Assembly: GCA_964035575.1 (NCBI GenBank)
Contig: OZ037842.1
Coordinates: forward strand, 310,001 to 374,000
Direction: 5' to 3'
Length of the DNA: 64,000 nt
Source of the DNA: Rhynchopus sp. YZ270_cl-10
Lineage: Eukaryota; Euglenozoa; Diplonemea; Diplonemida; Diplonemidae
Shown here: in pieces, positions 21,479-31,505 of the stretch
How the letters are laid out: every line of letters starts with the position of its first letter
Position numbering within the stretch: position 1 is the stretch's first letter
Translations under genes and position numbers: made by a program
The notes under the pieces: generated by a model
The model's input: the letters and a program-made list of their open reading frames with translations, nothing else
What the model was told of the DNA's origin: nothing
The model's database searches: none

Positions 21479-21512
21479 CAGATGAATGTGCCTCTCGTGC
21501 AACACACATCTT
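21479..21512 (+). repeat. HpB hairpin, near-consensus copy
   Basis: AGATGAATGTGC, loop CTCTC, GTGCAACACACATCTT. An R3 repeat follows 15 bases later. Confidence 0.7.
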
Positions 21513-21526
21513 GGGAAAAAAAAAGT

Positions 21527-21570
21527 GAAGTTGATAGTGCAAACGCCTCTGGGTGGATGCAGGCACTGAC
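21527..21570 (+). repeat. R3 hairpin repeat
   Basis: GAAGTTGATAGTGCAAACGCC then TCTGGGTGGATGCAGGCACT. The AGTGC/GCACT outer pair is intact. Confidence 0.5.
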
Positions 21571-21995
21571 ACTCCGCGAGGGGAAGAAAAAAACGGTATT
21601 TCGCTGGAGAGAACGGAAGAACGACGGGAGTATCGACGGCGAAGAAAAAGCAGAGGCTTAGCGACAGTAGCCAAAAAAGGGTGTCTTAGTTTTGAAAATC
21701 GCACCATTTTTTTTTTTTTTTTTTTTTGGCAATTTTCAAAACCCCTGGCTAAGCCCCTGAAAAGAGCGAAAAAAAAAAGAACAGAAAAAAAAGAGGGAAA
21801 GACTTTTGAGTTGAAAGAGAAAAATAAAAGAGGTTTTTTGGTAAAATGATAGAGTGAGCCTCACTGTAGTCATGTTACAGATGTACCCCTTTTTTCTCCC
21901 CGCTAAACTGTTAAAACAACCCAATAAACGAAGGTGATGTATCATCTGACCTAGCCGAAAAGAAAAAACGTTGGAAGGTGAGATTGGTACATTAA

Positions 21996-23157
21996 CCCTT
22001 TGGGACCGAAGGGTGGCTGAATTAAACACCCAAAATTGGGGTCCCCACAGAGGAAGGTAGGTAATATGGTCTCACATGCATAAAAACCAAACTCGAGGGG
22101 CGGAATTGAAAGATTTTTTATCAAATAAATCCAAAGAAGCAAGAAATTATCATTTTTGGCATCCTGGAAATTTATTGGATACTGGAGAGCCTGGTGTCAT
22201 TCTTAAAAGGGGTCCTCACAGAGGGCCACCCGAGAACGTGGGTAATATGGTCCCACATGCATAAAAACCAAAGTCGAGGGGCGGAATTGAAAGATTTTTC
22301 ATCAAATAAATCCAAAGAAGCAAAAAAATTTCAGTTTTGGCATCCTGGAAATTTATTAGATACTGGAGAGCCTGGGTCACCCGAAAAGGTGGTAAAGGGG
22401 GGTGTGACAACAATTAAAAGTGCATTTTTTGGGTCAATTTTTTCATATTTTCCTAAATTTCGGCCCGGAAACGCATTTCCGGGCATTTTTGGGGCGGGGT
22501 ATGGGTGAATTTTCCATATTTTGAGGCCTCAGGCAACATGTCTAAAATGGCACTTTTACTAGGGAAAAGTGGAAAAAAAGTAGGGTATGTTAGGGGGGAA
22601 AGTGAGTAAATTGACTTCAGATTGGCCATTTTTGAAAACTTTTAGCGTCGTTAAATGCGCGAAACTGCCGGAATGCAAAGCAATGCGAGATCAGTTCCAG
22701 AAAAAAAAAATTATTTATTTTTTGACGAGTGGTGAATTAAAGCCTGTGACAGATCTGTCAAAAACTGCTTATTCCACTTTCTGCATACCACACCTATTTT
22801 TTTCCCCCCGAAAATGGCGTTATTGGATAGATTTGCAAGAAATCTTTTCACGACACCCCGAGTTTTTGAAAAATACCATTTTAAAGATGTCTTACTCACG
22901 TGGGAGCACTAAAACGGAAAAATTTTAAAAAACCCACTTTTTCTGATTTCTTCGAAAATTGGCTTGGGGGCGCCACCATCTGACACGAATGCATTTTTTA
23001 CAAAATCTTCTATTCTTGCTTCTTTGGAAAGATGGGCCATAAAATCTTTCCACCATGCCAAGAGTTGGTCGAAAATATTGAGCAGATCATGTCTAACTCG
23101 TCTTCCTAAGAAAAATTGTTATAACCGCCACCACAGTGGCGGTTAGTTCCCAAAGGG
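21996..23157. mobile_element. piggyBac-like non-autonomous element flanked by TTAA
   Basis: The inverted ends CCCTTTGGGA lie directly inside TTAA on both sides (21992-21995 and 23158-23161). TTAA duplications with CCC-starting ends are characteristic of piggyBac. A perfect 10-bp stem TAACCGCCAC/GTGGCGGTTA sits just inside the right end. The 1.16-kb interior has a tandem 181-bp repeat and no transposase frame. Confidence 0.75.
22038..22385. repeat. tandem duplication, about 181-bp period, two copies
   Basis: Copies begin near 22038 and 22212 and share GTAATATGGT, CACATGCATAAAAACCAAA, GGGGCGGAATTGAAAGATTT and CCTGGAAATTTATTRGATAC. They differ mainly at their junctions and lie inside the piggyBac-like element. 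Confidence 0.85.
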
Positions 23158-23546
23158 TTAAAAGGAAAATCGATATCGAGAGAAAAGATGCAGACGTATC
23201 TATGGACGCATGCACAAAAGAAAGAAAACTTAAATCGATGAAAGCGACTCTCTTGCCACATACATCTTTAACCCTTACCGGGCGAAAGGCACTTTTGTGC
23301 CAAATACTTAAAGAAATTTCTACTATATATTCCACCTCGAATACCAACAGAAAACGGCCTCCGTTCGGTATTGGCTAAGGACCTGACTATTTTTTTTATA
23401 CTCGTGGGAGCTCTGGTATTTTACGAATATTTTCGCTGTACCAAAAAAATCCCTCTGAACCAAACAATCATGGTTCATGGTACAGTCACAATCCCTTTTT
23501 TTTTTCATGATGTCAATAAATTGTTGTTTTGAACAAAAAAAAAGAT

Positions 23547-23583
23547 GAAGTTGAAACTGCAAAACGCCTTTGTGGAGGCGTTG
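23547..23583 (+). repeat. R3 hairpin repeat, short copy
   Basis: GAAGTTGAAACTGCAAAACGCC, TTTGT, GGAGGCGTT. The right arm is truncated but ACGCC/GGCGT pairs. Confidence 0.45.
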
Positions 23584-23768
23584 TAATAAAAAAAAAATGT
23601 GGGCCGACTTGAATTTCCTCAAAAGAGAGAATATCAATGTATTTTTTGTGTTGCAATTCGTTTTTGGACAAAAAAAAACGCATTTTCCCACACAACATGG
23701 CAGTACAGTAAAACCAATGAGCAACAGATATTTTTTTATGTGTAAAACGTCCGTTTTACTGTTTTTTT

Positions 23769-23817
23769 TTTTTTTGAAAACTTGGTTGTATTAGTATAGC
23801 CACCCTAGAGTGTGCTC
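23769..23817 (+). repeat. R6-variant repeat
   Basis: TTTGAAAACTTGGTTGTATT, AGTATAGCCACCCTAGAGTG, TGCTCC. An almost identical copy lies at 37617-37665. Confidence 0.7.
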
Positions 23818-24051
23818 CGCCATGTTTTGTTTTTCTTTCTTCTTCGTCGTATGTTGTTTTTTTTTGCATTGAACAGGGTTTTTTTTTAGAAAGCTTCAGA
23901 ATAACCGAAGTCTTTGTTTTGTTGTCGAAGTTGGGGGGGGAAAAGAGGGGAGGAAGGTGAGATTGACAGCATTGCTGAGGGCCCATCGGGGCAAACGCAA
24001 CGTTGACCACTCTACATATGGGTTACACAGAAAGATAAGAAACAAAAAAGA

Positions 24052-24084
<33 letters not shown>

Positions 24085-24300
24085 TTTTCAAAAAAAAAAA
24101 AACAAATGAAAGACGGACGGTCCCGGATCACACAAACCATACATAGTGTGGGCAATGTTCCACTCTGAGGAAGTATACCCATACATTGATTCAAAACACG
24201 ATACATGAGCAACGTTCCTTTTTAGGAAGTACCCATAATTGATTTCCCAAAACACAGATCCATCTTTCAAAAAAAAAAAAAAAAAAGAGAAAAGTTGTGT

Positions 24301-24336
24301 GGATGAATCTAAGCCTCTCTTTCGCTTAGTCACCCT
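24301..24336 (+). repeat. HpA hairpin copy with altered loop
   Basis: GGATGAATCTAAGC, loop CTCTCTTTC, GCTTAGTCACCC. The inner six pairs are perfect; the loop is expanded. Confidence 0.65.
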
Positions 24337-24824
24337 AAAAAAAGATTAAGAACAACTTACAGATACAATGGTGGGAGGAAATTTTCTTAAAAAATTTTTT
24401 TCCAAAAGAAAAAGTGGCAACATGTTTGGCGTGACTCTGTGGTCGTATCGTGCAGGTGCTTGTTTTTTTATTGCTTTTTTCCAAAGAAACAACAAAAAAA
24501 CAGAAACATTTTGAGCATATTTGACCGCGATTGTGCCAGTTGGATTCATTTCCTTCCCAATTCGAGAGGGGGGAAAAAAAAAAGCAATGGTGAGTTTTCA
24601 TGTTTACAAAGTGGAGGGGAAAATGAAAAAAATGGGGAAAATAGAAAAAATGGAGAAGATACGAGGGTGGAATGTTTTCGAGGGGTTTTTTTTTGTGATC
24701 TGATCAACAATAGACTAGTTATCACAATAAGATTTGGTTTGGTTGAAAAGGGGGGGAAATGGGTTGACGGGGGGGAAAAAAACAACAAGGCATACAAAAA
24801 AAGTGAGTAAAAAACAACTCATAC

Positions 24825-25143
24825 CATGGATGTACAAAGTACCTTTCGGGTGCTTACTCGAAACTGAAAAATCTGGCCACGGTACTCCGAGTACTCGTCT
24901 CACCTATTGTTTTTGAATCTGGTACTCTCGTACTCGATTTTGTGGGGAAAAGTGAGGAAAATCAGTACTTTTTTTTCTCCCCCGAGTACTCGGAATAAGT
25001 GGTAGTTTTCACCTACCACTTTAAAACGAGTGATCGAATCTTTAAAAACTGGCCACTCGGCACCCTCGATGCCCGAAAAATCCTGAAAAATTTATGGAAA
25101 AAAAATGGGGTGTTCGAGTACTCGAGTACTTTGTACATCCATG
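24825..25143. mobile_element. 319-bp inverted-repeat element
   Basis: An 18-base perfect inverted repeat CATGGATGTACAAAGTAC bounds a segment rich in CGAGTACTCG palindromes. It has a central AAGTGGTAG/CTACCACTT hairpin. A TA lies close to each end but not symmetrically, so the class is uncertain. Confidence 0.65.
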
Positions 25144-25400
25144 TCGTACATTACATAAGATTTTTTTTGAAAACTTTTTTTTCTTCTTTTCAGTTTCGCT
25201 CTCTGTGTTTCAGGAATTTCACGCGAGACATTTTTTTTTTCATTTTTCTTCGACAATTTCCACCATACGACAGGTTTTTTTCATCGCTTCGACACCACCA
25301 AGCCTGCTATGCAAACCACCCCACTAGCAAACTTCTATTTTTCTTTCCTCTGCTAGCACATTCTGCCACACAAAACCCCCTCCCCTTTTTTTTCCCCACC

Positions 25401-27239
25401 TCACCTCCCAGCACCTCCTCCTCCTCCTCTGCTGGCGCTGGGGCTGAGCGGTGTTCTTTGGGGAAGGTCTCTCTCCCTGTCGGGAACTCTTTCATCAGAC
25501 TTGCGCTGACGCTCCTTAAGCAGACTTCTGTAGGCCTGCTCGATGACGCTGTGGAGCCTACTGTTTGCCGGCACATCCAACGACACCAGAGACCGCTTCA
25601 CCTCCGTCATGCCTGCATACGCAACAATATGCACCACAACATAATAGACCATGCCAAGGGGTGAGGGGTTATGCGGTGGGTCCGAGAGCGAGTACTTCAG
25701 CTTCATCGCGGACCAATGCGAATCGTGCGAATCCGTGAAACGGTAAACCTCCTTCAGCAACGCCGCAATATCCTTACTGCCTCTCTTTGCTGCAGTCTTT
25801 GCGACCGGAAGCATCTCCGCAATGCACAAACCTAGCGCATCCTTATCCAGCCCCTCTCCAGTTGAAGGGCTGATCTGCGAGCACTGCTGCCGTACCATAA
25901 GCAACAACGACGAAAAAACGTTGTTCACATCCGCCTTCTCCTTAATGCTCTCCATCAAGGTGCGTATCTCGCACCGCGACACCCAAGACCTGCAGTAGTC
26001 AAACGCAAGCAGCATATCGAAGAGACATCCCAGCAAATCCACCAAGGCAGACGAACGCACTGTCTTCCCCATTCTTGTAAACAGCACCTCAAGCAGACGC
26101 ATGAAAGATGCGAACACAGGGCGGTAATCCTCCACCTGCTTTGCACCTCCGCTATCAGTAAACCCATTGATCCTGCGTACAAGCTGCTTAACAATCTCCG
26201 AAGCACTCAGGTGCGGCAAGAGGTCCGACCCCGGCTGCTTCTTCTCGGTCACTACAGCAAGCTCGTTTACCAACGTCGTGAACCTCTTCATGATCGACTC
26301 AGGGGCCTCCTCCCGATCCTGTGTGGTGGGTTTGACCTGCTTTCCGAGGGGAGGTCCGAACGACCGGATTGCTTGCGACGAGGTGGGAGACGGGGGGTCT
26401 CCAAACGAAAAGGCGCCCATGATCTCATGGGTGGTCATCTCTTTGCGTGCCTGGCGGACACCAACCTGCGTTGTGTTCATCTGCATGTGGTCCTTGAAGC
26501 GGGTTGGTGTGTGGTTTGTTGGTGAGAGCAGAACATCATCGCTACCACCACGCGACAGATCCAAAGACGATGCCGACGCGCAAGCGGAGCTGTTGCTCTG
26601 GTATGAAGTATGAGACGAGGCGGAGGGCTTCTTTGCAGTAGCACCCCCCAGCTTCGCGGCAAGAAGCTCCGAGGTGAACGCCCCCAAAGACGGCGGCCGG
26701 ATCTGCCTATATCCACGGGTCGCAGGGCTCCCTGCAATCTCCTCAAATTTCTCGTTGAAACGGTCAAACGCAGTTTTCTTCTCCGCATACCGTTCCTTCC
26801 TCAACCCTGGACGCTGCTCATCCGGGGAGAACGGAGAGAGTGGCGACAGTGCTTGCACCCCTCCTGCATATCTAGGTGGAGTCGAAGGGGGTGCTTGCAT
26901 TGCTGAAGGTGGTGTTGGGGCTGCACGGACCGACGACGGAGGATGTCCAACGTTACGTGCAGAGTAAGGCGACGATCCATCCAAATGGCGTGCCAGAGTA
27001 GAAGGCGTGCTGTGTGCAGACCCTGGCGTCAACCTCCCCCCAGAGTATCCAAGCCCTGCAGGGGACTGACCCTTCGGTGTCCCCCCCGCATGCCCTACAT
27101 GAGACGCCGGGTACCCCCTCGGCCCCGCAGGCCCCCTCTGCTTATTAAACACCGGAGACAACGGAAGGTTCGAATGGGGGTTTGAGTGGAACCCCTGCCT
27201 CTCTTCGTACATCGACGATGCCATGGGGGACACCACCAT
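25401..27239 (-). CDS. unrecognised protein: disordered N-terminal half, helical C-terminal half
   Basis: Not recognised. 612 residues from ATG 27239. Residues 1 to about 190 are low-complexity, rich in Ser, Pro, Gly and Thr with many SP and TP sites, as in scaffold or cytoskeletal proteins regulated by proline-directed kinases. Residues about 190-330 are also largely disordered. From about 335 to 580 the sequence is amphipathic and helical, with leucine-rich stretches such as ALVDLLGCLFDMLLAFDY and SSLLLMVRQQC, suggesting an alpha-solenoid or helical bundle. The extreme C-terminus is basic and ends in a glycine-rich tail. No transmembrane segment or signal peptide. Codon choice and the length of open frame make it a convincing gene. 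An HpA hairpin lies about 340 bases upstream, and the leader is a long C/T tract with CCCCAACAG. Confidence 0.8.
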   Translation of the reverse strand: MVVSPMASSMYEERQGFHSNPHSNLPLSPVFNKQRGPAGPRGYPASHVGHAGGTPKGQSPAGLGYSGGRLTPGSAHSTPSTLARHLDGSSPYSARNVGHPPSSVRAAPTPPSAMQAPPSTPPRYAGGVQALSPLSPFSPDEQRPGLRKERYAEKKTAFDRFNEKFEEIAGSPATRGYRQIRPPSLGAFTSELLAAKLGGATAKKPSASSHTSYQSNSSACASASSLDLSRGGSDDVLLSPTNHTPTRFKDHMQMNTTQVGVRQARKEMTTHEIMGAFSFGDPPSPTSSQAIRSFGPPLGKQVKPTTQDREEAPESIMKRFTTLVNELAVVTEKKQPGSDLLPHLSASEIVKQLVRRINGFTDSGGAKQVEDYRPVFASFMRLLEVLFTRMGKTVRSSALVDLLGCLFDMLLAFDYCRSWVSRCEIRTLMESIKEKADVNNVFSSLLLMVRQQCSQISPSTGEGLDKDALGLCIAEMLPVAKTAAKRGSKDIAALLKEVYRFTDSHDSHWSAMKLKYSLSDPPHNPSPLGMVYYVVVHIVAYAGMTEVKRSLVSLDVPANSRLHSVIEQAYRSLLKERQRKSDERVPDRERDLPQRTPLSPSASRGGGGGAGR

Positions 27240-27581
27240 CTTGGAAAAGGGAGGGGGGGGAAGAGGGGAGAGGGGGAATAAAGGACGAAGAGTGTTTTGT
27301 ATTTGTGTGTGGTTACGGGGCAGGAGAGCCCAAAGGGGAAGGTGTGTGGGGTGTTGTTGTGTCTGTTGGGGGGAAAGGGGGGGTAGGAGGGGTGAGTGTG
27401 GGGGGATGGGGGGAAATAGAAAAAAAAAAGGTTTTTGAAACGTTGTTAGTGAAATCAGAGGAATTTTCAAAAAGGTGAATACGTTGGGTAGGGGGGGAGT
27501 AGTGCACGCGAAATGGGGAGCGGGGCTGGGGGGAGCCCAAAAGGAGCTACCGCGATACACATACAAAAAAGAATGTTTTTG

Positions 27582-27612
27582 TAAGATGAGCCCCTCGCTG
27601 TGCTTGGGCACC
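27582..27612 (+). repeat. HpA-type hairpin with a different stem
   Basis: GTAAGATGAGCCCCTCGCTG then TGCTTGGGCACC. Inner pairing is GCCC/GGGC instead of CTAAGC/GCTTAG, so the stem changed on both sides. Confidence 0.55.
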
Positions 27613-27929
27613 GTAAATGAGGTGGAGTTGGTACAGGACACCCCTTAGATGCAAGCGCGCGAAAAACTGTTTCGACAGAGGCTCGATCTGGTAGCCGTGA
27701 ACTAACTAAACTCGAGCTGTCGTGTAGAAAAGGGAAGAGAACAACGAGTAGAAGACACACGTTACATCACGTTTAGATTCGCATTGTTGGATTGGAGGAG
27801 ACATTGCAGAGGCAACACTGCACCTTTTCTAACAATTTGCGTTGAGTTTTTTATTTTAAAAATGAAGTCCATCATGGATGTCCAAAAGTAGGTGAAAGGA
27901 ACGACCATGTTTTAAAAGAGATATTTTTT

Positions 27930-29723
27930 TCAGCACCCTTTAAACTCTGTGTTGCCTTCGAGTGTGACATTCCACTGCTCAGATTGCTTCGTTGTGAAGT
28001 CGACAAAGTTGCTGGTTGGGTTGCACCATTTGTTGTTCCTGATGACGTTGTGCACAGGGGTGCAGGGGCTGTCCATATTCTCCAATGCTGGGTAGGCCAC
28101 ACTGTACGGAGGGCTCTTGTAGTTGAGGGCGTCCATCTCCTGCCAGAAAATTCCACCGGGAGTGCAGTACTCCGTCTGCCAGGTCTGCCCTCTGTCGTCC
28201 ATATGCACGCTACAGCTGCTGCAGTTGATAAATGTGTTGCCCTCCACCAAATGGTGCCTCCCACCTCCTATAAAGATCCCCTTAAAGCAACGGGTAAATG
28301 TGTTGTTAATGAAAGTATTCCCACTCAGCTGGTCGTCGTTGTAAATTGCCTGCGAAGAAAGCGCGCCCATGGTCGCGGGGACTACCGTATTAATATCAGA
28401 AAAGTGGTTTCCCACAAGGGTATTGTTCCGGAGGACCCAGGAGCGTCCGCTGTACCATGCACCTGAGTCGACGGTTTCGTAGGTGAAGTGGGAGACATCG
28501 TTGTTCTTGAAGAGGATGTCGTTGCCTCCACCTTGTATGCCGGCATGTGGTCCGTTGGTTAGAGTGTTGTCTTCAATGACGTACCCTACTCCAGAAAAGT
28601 GGATAGCTGGTTGGTAGGTGCGCTTCCAATCTCCTACCTTTGCGATGTGGCACCCTCCGACCCAGCTGTTGGAAGGTTGCAGTGTTTTGACATCGCCACC
28701 TCCCATCTTGAGACCAATGCATCCAACGTCGGTGATGGAGAGGTTGGAAACTGTGTTGTTGTATCCGTTCAGGTCAACACCAAGACTACCAGAGCTTCCG
28801 AAGAGGCCGTTTGATAGAATTGTGTTGTTGGTGTTGGTGAGGATGAGATTGCCTTCTTTGGCGTAGAGCATTGAAATATTCTCGAAGCGGAGTCCGTTTG
28901 TGTTGCTAAGTTGCACCACTGCAGTGAGGTTTGATAAAAAGATTTCGTCGTTTGAGTCAAGCGTTTTGTTTGGGATGAAGTACAGCTTCCCCTTTGCCTC
29001 AAGGAAATATTCGTTTGGGTAGTCCAAATGCGCCTTCGAGTTGACAACCATATACCTCGCCTTTGCATACACCCCATACAGAAAAGGGGTGGCCTGATTA
29101 ATGGTAATCGTCCGAGTCTCCAAAGAAATGTCTTGGATCTGCACATAATTATCCGCCCAATCATATTCCCAATACCCATGAAGCCAAACAGAGGAGAGGT
29201 TTTGCCCGGAAGTTACAATTTTTTGGAAGACAGGGAGATCCTCTTGCGCGAAGATGAAAGAGAAGTTTGAGGTAACCGCGGCAACGTGGAGCCATTGCCA
29301 GTATCCGTCGGGGCCGATGTTGGGGTGGCGGGCAAGCGTTTGACGGGCATGGTTGAAGAAGAGCTCAGATTTGTTGTTGCCACATTCGGTGAGCATACCA
29401 GTGTCGAGGGTGTCCGTGAGACCGTTGAAACTAGAGACAACTGCTTCATATGCATCAGGGATTGTTGCAGACTTTGTAAAATCATCCGCCCCCAGCTGCA
29501 CCCCACCCGACAGCACCGAACCTCCGGAAGAAACAAACGAAACACCCTCCGGCACCTCTCTGATGGTCTCCCGAAGCATGTGTGTACCCTCTGCCAGCTC
29601 TATGATGTCATGTGAAGCCGCACCCTTCACCGCATCATGCACACTAAAGCTATGGTCAACATAAATCCGTTTCGCCGTACATACCGATAAAACGGTAGAC
29701 ATTGCAATAAAAAGGCGAATCAT
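27930..29723 (-). CDS. secreted right-handed parallel beta-helix protein
   Basis: A 597-residue protein from ATG 29723 with a signal peptide (about residues 1-17, ending VCTA). From about residue 300 to 500 the sequence repeats short Asn-rich strands of the type NNTxxxNxF (for example RNNTLVGNHFSDI, GNTFINNTFTRC, VEGNTFINCSS), the hallmark of parallel beta-helix (PbH1) proteins such as pectate lyases and related polysaccharide-active enzymes. The segment DSGAWYSGRSWVLRNNT is shared, from memory of the family, with uncharacterised bacterial and protist beta-helix proteins. About 18 NxS/NxT sites suggest heavy glycosylation. No catalytic triad could be assigned. It probably acts outside the cell or in a lysosome on plant or algal polysaccharide. 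Only about 150 bases separate it from the next gene upstream. Confidence 0.88.
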   Translation of the reverse strand: MIRLFIAMSTVLSVCTAKRIYVDHSFSVHDAVKGAASHDIIELAEGTHMLRETIREVPEGVSFVSSGGSVLSGGVQLGADDFTKSATIPDAYEAVVSSFNGLTDTLDTGMLTECGNNKSELFFNHARQTLARHPNIGPDGYWQWLHVAAVTSNFSFIFAQEDLPVFQKIVTSGQNLSSVWLHGYWEYDWADNYVQIQDISLETRTITINQATPFLYGVYAKARYMVVNSKAHLDYPNEYFLEAKGKLYFIPNKTLDSNDEIFLSNLTAVVQLSNTNGLRFENISMLYAKEGNLILTNTNNTILSNGLFGSSGSLGVDLNGYNNTVSNLSITDVGCIGLKMGGGDVKTLQPSNSWVGGCHIAKVGDWKRTYQPAIHFSGVGYVIEDNTLTNGPHAGIQGGGNDILFKNNDVSHFTYETVDSGAWYSGRSWVLRNNTLVGNHFSDINTVVPATMGALSSQAIYNDDQLSGNTFINNTFTRCFKGIFIGGGRHHLVEGNTFINCSSCSVHMDDRGQTWQTEYCTPGGIFWQEMDALNYKSPPYSVAYPALENMDSPCTPVHNVIRNNKWCNPTSNFVDFTTKQSEQWNVTLEGNTEFKGC

Positions 29724-29873
29724 TTTTGTTTTCTAAGGTATTTTTCTAAGTTAGGGGAGGGAGGGGAAATCTCAGCGGATAAAAAAAAATGGGGATTTTT
29801 TTTGGGATTTTTTTATTATTTTGAAAGATTTCAAAACCCTACACCCCCACACACACACACACAACCCGCTTCG

Positions 29874-31505
29874 TTAGGAAACGAACGGATTGCTAGAATT
29901 CATTGTGCTCCCTGCAGTGCCCCCTGCATTGGGGTCATCCTTCTCTGGCTTGTCTTCCCCGTAGTACACTAGAGTGTCGACAACCTTGGTAAAGGGCTTG
30001 ACCCCTACCACTTCGATGCGGAGGGTGTGCTTGTAAAGGTCTGCTGGCTCGCCTACCCAATCTAGTAGATCTACTGGGGAGAATACACAGACCTCTGGTT
30101 CTTGGAATACGATGTAGTGGTGTGAGTTGACACGTAGACCTTTGAATGTCGTGGACGCGCTGCAGTCCGGAAAGGTCACATCTGTCACAGTCACGTCAAA
30201 CTTCCATTCGCATATCGCCGGGTTGCTGTGCAACACCTTGATGTGCAAATGGTAGTAAGGCTTCTGGTGGACAAAGGCTAATGCATTGCCCTTAGCCTCC
30301 TTCTGCCCATCGCGAGACGAAACACGAGAGGACGAAGCAGAAGCAGGGCGAGGTCTGCAAATTGGTGTAGTATTAAATCCATCCTTCCGTTTGCGTCCGT
30401 CCTGGAGATACACCGCGCTTTGTACTCTTGTGGAGTACTGTTTGCGGGTCGCGCTGTTTTGTTCGATGACTTCCTTCTTTTTGGGGGCAAGATGAGGGTT
30501 TTTAACATTTTTGGCGATATTCGGGTTTTTGAAATTGGAGACAAATCCCTGAGGAGGCTTTGGCGCGAATGTGGTAGGTGTTTGAGACGTTGCGACATCG
30601 TCAATGATTCCTACTCTCCCACTCCGCCCCGTTGGGGTGACGGGAGTGCGTGGTGATGCGAAGGTTTTGCGGGGTTCTTGGGGAGCCTGGCTTCCATCTA
30701 GCTTGAGACTGCGACGTGCTTGGCTTTCTAGGCGGGTACGCACTGCGTCCTCTTCTGCGTCAAGCTCATCGTCTTTCGACATCTTTCTTGTACGCGGAAC
30801 GATTTTATGAAAATAGCCGTCAATTTCATCCTCGGGGAGCGTGGCTGGGATGTTCTGGTTTGCGTTCCGCAGTGCAGCTTGCCTCTGTGCAACCCATTCC
30901 CGTGGTGGGGCAGAGTTCATGAACGCAGGCCATTCGGGAAACACCTCATCATCCTCAACATCAGGCGATACCGGGGTAGGGTAGTCCACCGCATCCTGAA
31001 TCACATCGACCTCCTGCGACTCACGGCGGTAAATGAAAGGAGTAGTGGTGGTCGTCTCTCGTTGTTTCTGGTCTTTAAAGGATTGAAAGATCTGCTCCCG
31101 AAACGCGCCCGTCCGATGCGTCACTGCCTCGTGTACTAGACGCTTCACCTTGTCCGAACGGTTTGAAATTTCAGTAAATAAAACCCCGCCGTTAATGCCC
31201 TGCTTCGACAGCGCTACCTCGGGGGTAGCAGAATCGCGTGAGGGGCGTCGTCCGGAGGTCCATGTATTTGCATCATGCGCAATGGTTGCGTCATGGGGTA
31301 CGCGTTTGCGTGCACCCTTTGATCGAATGCTGCCAGAAAACCGGTGTCTCTTCATCTGCGTAACATCAATCCCTAACTCATCAACGGGAACGTCAACAAG
31401 CACGTTGCGGACAGGTTCTCCAGAGTAAAACACCTTGAGACGCACCTCCTTTCTGTCCAAAGCTCTGAACTTATCTTCAATTGTTGCTAAAGTGTGTCGG
31501 CCCAT
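29874..31505 (-). CDS. unrecognised cytoplasmic protein, disordered with a beta-rich C-terminal domain
   Basis: Not recognised. 543 residues from ATG 31505. The first 45 residues look folded (LKVFYSGEPVRNVLVDVPVD). Residues about 45-390 are charged and disordered, with many Arg/Lys and TP/SP sites. The segment about 405-520 is predicted beta-rich by pattern (YYHLHIKVLHSN, WKFDVTVTDVTFPD, HHYIVFQEPEVCVF, HTLRIEVVGVKPF) and could be a C2-like or Ig-like sandwich. Such an arrangement would suit a cytoskeletal or axonemal scaffold, but that is a guess. No transmembrane segment. The gene sits head-to-tail with the beta-helix gene. Confidence 0.8.
   Translation of the reverse strand: MGRHTLATIEDKFRALDRKEVRLKVFYSGEPVRNVLVDVPVDELGIDVTQMKRHRFSGSIRSKGARKRVPHDATIAHDANTWTSGRRPSRDSATPEVALSKQGINGGVLFTEISNRSDKVKRLVHEAVTHRTGAFREQIFQSFKDQKQRETTTTTPFIYRRESQEVDVIQDAVDYPTPVSPDVEDDEVFPEWPAFMNSAPPREWVAQRQAALRNANQNIPATLPEDEIDGYFHKIVPRTRKMSKDDELDAEEDAVRTRLESQARRSLKLDGSQAPQEPRKTFASPRTPVTPTGRSGRVGIIDDVATSQTPTTFAPKPPQGFVSNFKNPNIAKNVKNPHLAPKKKEVIEQNSATRKQYSTRVQSAVYLQDGRKRKDGFNTTPICRPRPASASSSRVSSRDGQKEAKGNALAFVHQKPYYHLHIKVLHSNPAICEWKFDVTVTDVTFPDCSASTTFKGLRVNSHHYIVFQEPEVCVFSPVDLLDWVGEPADLYKHTLRIEVVGVKPFTKVVDTLVYYGEDKPEKDDPNAGGTAGSTMNSSNPFVS

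Larger units (their letters stand above)
14520..25390. other. 10.9-kb gene-free, repeat-rich block
   Basis: No reading frame here has a recognisable domain or sensible composition; most are poly-Phe, poly-Lys or poly-Ser from homopolymers. The block contains the hAT-like element at 16928-17560, a TA-flanked MITE at 17991-18090, a piggyBac-like element at 21996-23157 and an inverted-repeat element at 24825-25143. Many hairpin and R2/R3/R4/R6 repeats lie between them. Confidence 0.75.

Noticed and set aside
19043-25664. Numerous Phe-, Lys- and Ser-rich frames in the gene-free block
   Set aside because: They arise from long A and T runs, show no domain and many begin with non-ATG codons.
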